Assembly: GCA_900548365.1 (NCBI GenBank)
Contig: URKM01000058.1
Coordinates: forward strand, 1-11,151
Direction of reading: 5' to 3'
Length of the DNA stretch: 11,151 bases
Source of the DNA: an uncultured Collinsella sp.
Lineage (GTDB): Bacteria; Actinomycetota; Coriobacteriia; Coriobacteriales; Coriobacteriaceae
Below, in pieces: positions 6,472 through 11,151 of the stretch. The position numbers were made by a program, and so were the translations under genes. Position 1 is the first letter of the stretch. Each line of letters begins with the position of its first letter. The notes beneath the pieces are model-generated. The model saw only the letters and a program-made list of their open reading frames with translations, made no database searches and was not told the DNA's origin.

Positions 6472-8946
6472 CTAGGAGCGGACTTCAGCGTTGAGTGCCT
6501 TGCAGACCTTCGTGACGATCTTCTGATGCGCCTTCTCGACTTCCTCGGACGTCAGCGTATGGTCGTCGGAGCGGTAGGTCAGCGCGAACGCCATGGACTT
6601 CTTGCCCGCGCCGACGCGCTCCGCATCGCGGTACACGTCGAAGAGGCGCACGTCCACCAGCAGCTTTCCGCCCGCGCTGGCGATGCGGCGCATCAGGTCC
6701 TCACAGCAGCAGCTCTCGTCCACCACGATCGCAAGGTCGTGCTCGACGCTGGGGAACTGGGAGAACTCGCGATACGCCTCCTGCGCGCCTGCGCCCTTGA
6801 TGAGCGCGTCGAGGTTCAGCTCGAAAGCGACGACGGGAATGTCGATGCCGTACACGTCGCGGGCGTCGGGGTGAATCTCGCCCACCCAGCCCAGCACGGT
6901 GCCGCCCGAGAGCACCTCGGCGCATCGACCGGGCTGCAGGAACGCGTATGCCTCGCCCTCGGCCGCGCGGAAGCGGACCTTGGGGATGCGCAGCTGGGCA
7001 AGCAGCTCCTCGACCACGCCCTTGCCGTCGAAGAAGCGCAGCGGCATGGGCTTGCGGCTCCACTCGACATCGCCCATCGAGCCGGACAGCACGCCGGCCA
7101 CGCTCTCGCGCTCCTTGGGCGCGCTGGCGTTCTCGCGGCCCAAGAACAGCGTGCCGACCTCGTACAGCTGCACGTTGGCGGTGCTATGGGAGATGTTGTA
7201 CTCGACGGCCTGCAGCAGGCCGGGGATGAGCGAGCGGCGCATCTCGGTCTGCTCGGCCACCAGCGGATTCATGATGCGCACCGGGCAACCCAGGTTCTCG
7301 GTGCCCATCTTGATGCGCTCGAGGTCGCCGGGGGCGGCGAACGAGAAGTTCATGGTCTCGTTCAGGCCGCATGCACGCAGCACGCGACCGACCTTGCGCG
7401 TGAGCTGCTGCTCGCGCGTGAGCCCGCCGATATGGTTCTTCGCAGCGGGGATCGTGGCCTCGACGCGACCCATGCCCCAGAGGCGCAGGACCTCCTCGAT
7501 CAGGTCGATCTCGCGCGGCAGGTCGGGGCGGAAGGTGGGCGGCGTCACGCGGAAGACGGCCTCGCGGCCCTCGCCCGCCTTCTCGACCGCGCAGCCCAGG
7601 CGCACCAGCACGCGCTCGATGTAGTCGGCCTCGATAGGCGCGCCGCACAGGTCGAGCACGCGCGCGTAGCGCAGGTCGATGGCCTCGACGGTCTTGGGCG
7701 CGGGATACACGTCAACGCGGCCGGGGGCCACCGCGCCGCCGGCGAGCTCCTCGATGAGGGCGCAGGCGATGTCGGCGACGTCCACGCAGCCGGTCTCGTC
7801 GACCTGGCGCTCGAAGCGGATGGAAGCGTCGGAGATGAGCGCGAGGTCGCGGCTGGTATGCGAGGTGCGGCCGGCGTTGAAGCAGGCGCTCTCCACGAGC
7901 ACGTCGACGGTGGCGTCGGTCACCTCGGAATCCATGCCGCCCATGACGCCGGCGAGCGCCACCGGGGTCGCGCCCGCCTCGCCCGTCGCGATGAGGCCCA
8001 TGCCGGCGGACAGCGTGCGCTCGACGTCGTCGAGGGTACGGAAGACCTCGCCCTCGCGCGCGGCGCGAACCGCCACGGTGCGCTTGCCGTCGCGCTCCTC
8101 GAACGCGGCGAGGTCGAACGCGTGGAGCGGCTGACCGGTGAGCATCATGACGTAGTTGGTGATGTCCACGACGTTGTTGTGCGTACGGATACCACAGGCG
8201 TTCAGGCGCTGGACGAGCCACTCGGGCGAGGGACCGACTTCGACGTTGCGTACGACGCGGGCCACGTAGCGCTCGCACAGGCCCTCGTCGATGAGCTCGA
8301 CGGAGACGGTATCGGCGGTGGCGGCGCCGGACTCGGCCTTGATGGCGGGCAGCTCGACGTGGAAGTCTCGGTCGTAGATGGCACCGACCTCGCGCGCGAT
8401 GCCGATCATGGAGAGGCAGTCGGCGCGGTTCGGCGTGATCTCGCAGTCCAGCACGGTGTCGGACGTGCCCTGGTACTGCGCGAACGGCATGCCCACGGGA
8501 GCGTCCTTGGGCAGGATCATGATGCCGGCGTGGTCGGCGGAGAGGCCGAGCTCGCGGGCGGAGCAGTTCATGCCCATCGAGACGACGCCGCGCAGCTTGC
8601 TCTTCTTGATCTTGATGTCGCCGGGGAGCTCGGCGCCGATCATGGCGGTCACGATGTGGTCGCCCTCGTTGAAGTTCTGGGCGCCGCACACGATCTGCAG
8701 CGGCTGCGCGTTGCCCTCGGCGTCTACGTTGGCCGTACCCACGTCGACCATGGTGACCCACATGTGGTCGGAATCGGGATGCGGCTCCTTGGAGAGCACC
8801 TTGGCCGTCACGATATGGTCGAACGCCTCGCCCACGGTGTCGATGGACTCGACCTCGGTGCCGGTGCGGATGAATTCGGTCGCAAGCTCCGCCGGGTCCT
8901 CCGGAAGCTCGACCATGCTGGACAGCCAGTCATAAGATACTTTCAT
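6472..8946 (-). CDS. pheT: Phenylalanine--tRNA ligase, beta subunit
   Basis: Beta subunit of the (alpha-beta)2 phenylalanyl-tRNA synthetase, which binds tRNA-Phe and edits mischarged Tyr-tRNA-Phe in the cytoplasm. It has 824 residues, close to the usual 790-830. The start is ATG 8946-8944 with AGAGG six bases upstream. Domains in order: N-terminal MKVSYDWLSSMVEL; an OB-fold tRNA-binding domain at about 40-155 (HIVTAKVL, QIVCGAQNF, IKKSKLRGV, GMNCSARELG); CEITPNRADCLSMIGIARE (168-186); a B3/B4 editing region at about 205-390; a B5 DNA-binding-like domain at about 415-500 (FRPDLPREIDLIEEVLRLWG); a catalytic-like core (MNPLVAEQTEMRRSL); and an FDX-ACB anticodon-binding domain in the last 95 residues (FSQFPSVEHDLAIVVDE). 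It is co-transcribed after pheS but separated from it by 292 bases of palindromic repeats, where many bacteria have nearly abutting genes. Expression should depend on the T-box leader upstream of pheS unless a further promoter lies in the gap. Confidence 0.98.
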   Translation of the reverse strand: MKVSYDWLSSMVELPEDPAELATEFIRTGTEVESIDTVGEAFDHIVTAKVLSKEPHPDSDHMWVTMVDVGTANVDAEGNAQPLQIVCGAQNFNEGDHIVTAMIGAELPGDIKIKKSKLRGVVSMGMNCSARELGLSADHAGIMILPKDAPVGMPFAQYQGTSDTVLDCEITPNRADCLSMIGIAREVGAIYDRDFHVELPAIKAESGAATADTVSVELIDEGLCERYVARVVRNVEVGPSPEWLVQRLNACGIRTHNNVVDITNYVMMLTGQPLHAFDLAAFEERDGKRTVAVRAAREGEVFRTLDDVERTLSAGMGLIATGEAGATPVALAGVMGGMDSEVTDATVDVLVESACFNAGRTSHTSRDLALISDASIRFERQVDETGCVDVADIACALIEELAGGAVAPGRVDVYPAPKTVEAIDLRYARVLDLCGAPIEADYIERVLVRLGCAVEKAGEGREAVFRVTPPTFRPDLPREIDLIEEVLRLWGMGRVEATIPAAKNHIGGLTREQQLTRKVGRVLRACGLNETMNFSFAAPGDLERIKMGTENLGCPVRIMNPLVAEQTEMRRSLIPGLLQAVEYNISHSTANVQLYEVGTLFLGRENASAPKERESVAGVLSGSMGDVEWSRKPMPLRFFDGKGVVEELLAQLRIPKVRFRAAEGEAYAFLQPGRCAEVLSGGTVLGWVGEIHPDARDVYGIDIPVVAFELNLDALIKGAGAQEAYREFSQFPSVEHDLAIVVDESCCCEDLMRRIASAGGKLLVDVRLFDVYRDAERVGAGKKSMAFALTYRSDDHTLTSEEVEKAHQKIVTKVCKALNAEVRS

Positions 8947-8965
8947 CTCATACCTCTTCTATCGA

Positions 8966-9000
8966 AACCTCAAATTGGGGACAGGCACCAATTTGAGGTT
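8966..9000. repeat. REP-like hairpin, copy 1 (loop GGACAGGCA)
   Basis: A 13-bp perfect stem (8966-8978 with 8988-9000; AACCTCAAATTGG/CCAATTTGAGGTT) closes the 9-nt loop GGACAGGCA. Read from the minus strand, the coding direction of pheST, the loop is TGCCTGTCC. It lies 20 bases upstream of the pheT start codon. Confidence 0.9.
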
Positions 9001-9023
9001 GGAAACTCAGCTATGGACCTCAA

Positions 9024-9054
9024 CCTCAAATTAGGGACAGGCACTAATTTGAGG
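9024..9054. repeat. REP-like hairpin, copy 2 (same loop, compensated stem)
   Basis: An 11-bp perfect stem (9024-9034 with 9044-9054; CCTCAAATTAG/CTAATTTGAGG) closes the identical GGACAGGCA loop. Compared with copy 1 the stem has a paired G-to-A and C-to-T change that keeps base pairing, so folding has been preserved. It has the same orientation as copy 1, 56 bases away. Confidence 0.9.
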
Positions 9055-9072
9055 CGCGATCTCTACCTCGGG

Positions 9073-9103
9073 CCTCGATTTGGGAACGGACGCCCAATCG
9101 AGG
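9073..9103. repeat. REP-like hairpin, copy 3 (decayed)
   Basis: The same 31-base architecture (11+9+11). The stem CCTCGATTTGG/CCCAATCGAGG has 10 of 11 pairs, with two compensated changes relative to copy 1. The loop GAACGGACG differs from GGACAGGCA at four positions, all transitions. I take it as an old, diverged copy; an independent palindrome is less likely given the equal length and spacing. Confidence 0.65.
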
Positions 9104-9126
9104 CGAAACTCAACAACGAAGACGGG

Positions 9127-9219
9127 TTTTCCAGGTGCCCAAGATTGGCCTGAAAGAGGAGGGAAGCGTACTTGGGTACGCGACCGACGATTGAAAGCCA
9201 AGGTTGGGTGCCTGGAAAA
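9127..9219. repeat. Nested long inverted repeat between pheS and pheT
   Basis: The outer arms are 9127-9149 and 9197-9219, 23 bases each with 4 mismatches (ends TTTTCCAGG and CCTGGAAAA). The interior holds a second hairpin, GCGTAC-TTGG-GTACGC (9166-9181). As minus-strand RNA it would form a long branched structure starting about 20 bases after the pheS stop. No U-run sits where an intrinsic terminator needs it, so I list it as a repeat. It may still affect read-through into pheT. Confidence 0.7.
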
Positions 9220-9238
9220 GCCGCTGGGATGGATCGAC

Positions 9239-10315
9239 CTAGAACTGCTCCAAAAAGCGCATGTCGCCCGTAACGAGCGCGCGCAGGTCGGGCAGGTCGT
9301 AGCGGAGCGCGGCGATGCGCTCGACGCCGGCGCCGAACGCGAAGCCGGAATAGACCTCGGGGTCGATGCCGCAATTGCGCAGGACGTTGGGGTCGACCAT
9401 GCCGCATCCCAGAATCTCGATCCAGCCGGAATGCTTGCAGAAGGGGCAGCCCTCGCCGCCGCACACGCCGCAGGACACGTCGACCTCGCAGGAGGGCTCG
9501 GTGAACGGGAAGAAGTGCGGACGGTAGCGCGTGGCGCGATCCTCGCCGAACATGCATTTGACGAAGTAGTCGAGCGTGCCCTTGAGGTCGCCGAAAGTGA
9601 TGCCTCGGTCGACGACCAGCCCCTCGACCTGGTGGAACTGCGGCAGGTGGCAGGCGTCTGCCGTATCGGGACGGTAGACGCGACCGGGAGCGATCATGTA
9701 GATGGGAGGCTCCTGGTTCTCCATGGTGTGGACCTGGACGCCGGAGGTCTGCGTGCGCAGCAGCACATCGGACTCGCCATGAGCGTGCTGCTCGGGATGG
9801 GCGGCGGTACCGGGCGCGTTATCCTCGACGTAGAACGTATCGCGCGCCGAGCGGCTCGGGTGGTCGAGCGGCGCGTTGAGCGCGGTGAAGTTATACCAGC
9901 TGGACTCGACCTGCGGGCCGGTCTCGACGGTGTAGCCGATGCCGCAGAATACGTCCTCGATCTCCTCGATGATCTGGTTGATCAGATGCTGATGGCCCAG
10001 GTGCGGACGAACGCCGGGCAGGGTGATGTCCACGGCCTCGGTTGCCATGAGCTCGCGGACGGCGGCGCGCTTGAGCTCCTTCATGCGGCCCTCGAGCAGC
10101 GTCTCCGCCATACGGCGCATCTCGTTGGCGCGCTTACCCAGCACCGGACGCTCCTCGGGCGTGATCTTGCCCATCATGCGCATCAGGCTGGTGATCTCGC
10201 CCTTGCGGCCCAGCAGGGCCACGCGCGCCGCCTCGAGCTTCTCGCTCGACTCAGCGCCTTCGATCAGCTCCTTCGCGCGCGTTTCCAGCTCTTCGAGCTC
10301 GTCGATCAAACTCAT
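9239..10315 (-). CDS. pheS: Phenylalanine--tRNA ligase, alpha subunit
   Basis: Catalytic alpha subunit of phenylalanyl-tRNA synthetase, which forms Phe-AMP and charges tRNA-Phe. It has 358 residues, somewhat longer than the usual 330-350. The start is ATG 10315-10313 with AGAGGGG six bases upstream. An N-terminal coiled-coil tRNA-binding arm spans about 1-85. Class II motif 1 is around GYTVETGPQVE (127-137), then LLRTQTSGVQ (185-194). Motif 2 is around FFPFTEPSCEVDV (268-280) and motif 3 is GFAFGAGVERIAALRYDLPDLR (324-345). Ala326 matches the E. coli Ala294 that gates the Phe pocket. A CxxC-x4-CxxC cluster (Cys282, 285, 290, 293) follows motif 2 and could bind zinc; such an insertion occurs in some PheS proteins. 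A second insertion at about 166-183 is Gly/Ala/His-rich. It is the first gene of the pheST operon, under T-box control. Confidence 0.98.
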   Translation of the reverse strand: MSLIDELEELETRAKELIEGAESSEKLEAARVALLGRKGEITSLMRMMGKITPEERPVLGKRANEMRRMAETLLEGRMKELKRAAVRELMATEAVDITLPGVRPHLGHQHLINQIIEEIEDVFCGIGYTVETGPQVESSWYNFTALNAPLDHPSRSARDTFYVEDNAPGTAAHPEQHAHGESDVLLRTQTSGVQVHTMENQEPPIYMIAPGRVYRPDTADACHLPQFHQVEGLVVDRGITFGDLKGTLDYFVKCMFGEDRATRYRPHFFPFTEPSCEVDVSCGVCGGEGCPFCKHSGWIEILGCGMVDPNVLRNCGIDPEVYSGFAFGAGVERIAALRYDLPDLRALVTGDMRFLEQF

Positions 10316-10360
10316 TCAATACCCCTCTCGGTTGTTGTGCTGCCAGCGTGTTGACCTAAA

Positions 10361-10408
10361 GAAAAATCCGCCCGTGGGCGCGTGCCTTCGCACTGCCCAA
10401 GGACGGAT
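10361..10408 (-). terminator. Intrinsic terminator of the pheST T-box leader
   Basis: On the minus strand ATCCGTCC pairs with GGGCGGAT, continuing through TGGGC/GCCCA and GTGC/GCAC to a GAAG loop (10366-10408). A U5 run follows (10362-10366). The 5' half, CCGTCCTT, overlaps the bases needed for the antiterminator, as expected for a T-box switch. It ends about 45 bases before the pheS start. Confidence 0.9.
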
Positions 10409-10660
10409 GAAGTTCCGCGGTACCACCTTGATTGGCCGCCGGTTTTCTCTCCGACGAACCCCCTTTTGACCCATGTCGCGGGGCCGCGCGGCTCCCCTAC
10501 TGAGTGCGCGCCCGCCCGATAGAACTCGACGAGGCGACCGTTCAAGTCGCTGCTCGGGAGTGAACTCGCATCCTCATCGCCGCAGGCGGGCTTTCAGCCT
10601 TCTGACCCACCCTCTCTGTGCCACGATGCGCGAGGCATGCGACCTCTCCGTCAACGCATT
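10361..10660 (-). promoter_or_regulatory. T-box riboswitch leader, Phe specifier, controlling pheST
   Basis: RNA leader that senses uncharged tRNA-Phe and lets transcription continue into pheS when charging is low. Seen on the minus strand in order: a GAGAGG region; AGAGAGGGTGGG (10606-10617), typical of the Stem I distal bulge and apical part; GGCTGAAAGCCC; the specifier region GAGUUCACUCC with UUC (Phe) at 10562-10564; further stems; the conserved T-box AAGGTGGTACCGCGG (10415-10429); and the terminator. In the T-box, UGGU can pair with the ACCA end of tRNA. The fourth U fits an A73 discriminator, which tRNA-Phe has. AAGG can pair with CCTT (10399-10402) to form the antiterminator. The exact 5' end is inferred from the promoter just upstream. 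Confidence 0.93.
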
Positions 10661-10664
10661 GGTC

Positions 10665-10676
10665 ATTATGATAGCA
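10665..10676 (-). promoter_or_regulatory. Candidate promoter of the pheST operon
   Basis: The minus strand reads TGCTATCATAAT, an extended -10 (TG, one base, TATCAT at 10668-10673) overlapping CATAAT (10665-10670). It is the only AT-rich patch upstream of the T-box leader. No convincing -35 is seen, which is common for extended -10 promoters. Transcription would begin close to 10660. Confidence 0.55.
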
Positions 10677-10751
10677 CAGCATGGCCTGGCGCAGGGCGGC
10701 GCTCGTCGGGCGTGGGCCCGCGCCGTCGCGGCAAGACACGCATAGCAGGTC

Positions 10752-10838
10752 GATTTGGAGTGCCTCAAGGCATCGAAGAGGATTTGGTGCACTGCAAGGC
10801 AGCTAAGGAGATTTGGAGCACCTTAAGGCAGCTAAATC
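10752..10838. repeat. Three tandem 29-base units
   Basis: Units start at 10752, 10781 and 10810, exactly 29 bases apart with no spacer. Each begins with GATTTGG, has AAGGCA in the middle (15-20) and is A/G-rich at the end. Units 2 and 3 share AAGGCAGCTAA. Unit 1 contains a small hairpin (TGCC-TCAA-GGCA). The absence of spacers rules out a CRISPR array. No ORF or known site explains it. Confidence 0.75.
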
Positions 10839-10878
10839 CGCAAAACGGCGGCGCTCGCTGCCCCCAAGTGCACGAAAA

Positions 10879-10907
10879 CGCTTCACTGCCTGAAAACGCA
10901 CCAAATC
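10879..10907. repeat. Inverted fourth copy of the 29-base unit
   Basis: Read on the minus strand this starts GATTTGGTGC and continues to AGGCAG and AAG, aligning with the 29-base units to the left, especially unit 2. GGATTTGGTGC at 10780-10790 and GCACCAAATCC at 10898-10908 form an 11-bp perfect inverted pair, so the region could fold into a long-range stem. Confidence 0.6.
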
Positions 10908-10937
10908 CAGACGCCAGGGGCCCGGCCCCGACCCACG

Positions 10938-10968
10938 TCTCAGAAAAGTGCCTGTCCCCTTTCTGAGA
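10938..10968. repeat. REP-like hairpin, copy 4 (opposite orientation, different stem)
   Basis: The loop TGCCTGTCC (10949-10957) is the exact reverse complement of the loop of copies 1 and 2. The stem TCTCAGAAAAG/CCTTTCTGAGA (10938-10948 with 10958-10968) pairs at 10 of 11 positions. The stem sequence is mostly unrelated to the other copies, so it is the loop plus the ability to pair that is conserved. A small adjacent hairpin, GCCCTC-TCC-GAGGGC, lies at 10972-10986. Confidence 0.85.
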
Positions 10969-11001
10969 GGCGCCCTCTCCGAGGGCCGCGCGACATGGAA
11001 A

Positions 11002-11031
11002 GAGGGGTCCGGCTCGAAAGCCGGACCCCTC
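11002..11031 (-). terminator. Terminator hairpin of the right-edge gene
   Basis: A perfect 13-bp stem GAGGGGTCCGGCT/AGCCGGACCCCTC closes a CGAA loop about 50 bases past the stop codon of the minus-strand gene at the edge. The following minus-strand bases, TCTTTCC, make only a poor U-run, so efficiency is uncertain. Confidence 0.75.
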
Positions 11032-11079
11032 GCATTGCCTGGTCGGCAGGGGCGATGGCCCCGTCCCGGGAGCGGTGCG

Positions 11080-11151
11080 TTACTTCACCAGGTCCTTCTG
11101 GTCCATGCGGTGGACGAACGCGGCCATGTCGGCGCGGGCGATCTGGTCGTA
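11080..11151 (-). CDS. C-terminal end of a probable SLH-domain surface protein (partial)
   Basis: Only the last 23 codons and the TAA stop (11082-11080) are inside the window. The tail reads YDQIARADMAAFVHRM followed by DQKDLVK. The pattern I-x-R-A-D-M-A-x-F-x-x-R is typical of the end of an S-layer homology repeat, which anchors proteins to the cell wall in many Gram-positive bacteria. The identity of the rest is unknown. A terminator hairpin follows. Confidence 0.5.
   Translation of the reverse strand, partial: YDQIARADMAAFVHRMDQKDLVK

Noticed and set aside
6526..9153. 875-codon open frame on the plus strand opposite pheT
   Set aside because: It is the antisense shadow of pheT. High GC at third positions removes stop codons on the other strand. 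The product is low-complexity, rich in Gly, Ala, His, Asp and Leu, with no family features.
9080..10354. 424-codon plus-strand frame over pheS and the repeat block
   Set aside because: Shadow of pheS; the product is compositionally biased and has no ribosome site.
10752..10907. CRISPR array
   Set aside because: The 29-base units abut with no spacers, diverge from one another, and one is inverted. No cas genes are present.

Overview
The window reads as high-GC chromosomal DNA from an anaerobic actinobacterium, most likely class Coriobacteriia (Collinsella/Olsenella-like). This rests on the strong G/C bias at third codon positions, the style of the PheS, PheT and pyruvate kinase proteins, a T-box leader in front of pheST, and an SLH-type protein tail at the right edge. 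The genus is inference.

Layout, left to right. A calcium-type P-type ATPase on the minus strand is cut by the left edge (1-1870). It diverges from a pyruvate kinase gene, pyk (2407-3867), across a 536-base gap that holds both promoters. pyk ends at a strong bidirectional terminator. Next comes an AT-rich stretch with an imperfect inverted repeat, then a lone, less GC-rich gene for a putative PD-(D/E)XK-type nuclease-like protein (4312-5394). Convergent to it is a small gene of the zinc-dependent phospholipase C family (5452-6297, minus). Then follow the two subunits of phenylalanyl-tRNA synthetase on the minus strand: pheT (6472-8946) and, upstream of it in transcription, pheS (9239-10315). 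pheS is preceded by a T-box riboswitch with a visible UUC (Phe) specifier, T-box sequence and intrinsic terminator (10361-10660). About 400 bases of repeat-rich, gene-free DNA follow, then a terminator and the last 23 codons of a surface protein (11080-11151, minus).

The proteins are mostly housekeeping: glycolysis (pyk), Phe-tRNA charging (pheST under T-box control) and ion export (P-type ATPase). The nuclease-like gene is the accessory item.

The most interesting signal lies between the genes. A family of short hairpins shares a 9-nt loop (TGCCTGTCC, or its complement GGACAGGCA) while the stem sequences vary by compensatory changes. Two clear copies and one decayed copy, plus a larger nested inverted repeat, sit inside the pheS-pheT operon and push the two subunit genes 292 bases apart. 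A further copy in the opposite orientation lies near the right edge. A 29-base-period triple repeat with an inverted fourth copy (10752-10907), and an inverted repeat next to the nuclease-like gene (4057-4207), add to a picture of an intergenic repeat ecology. No complete mobile element, CRISPR array, tRNA or rRNA is visible.
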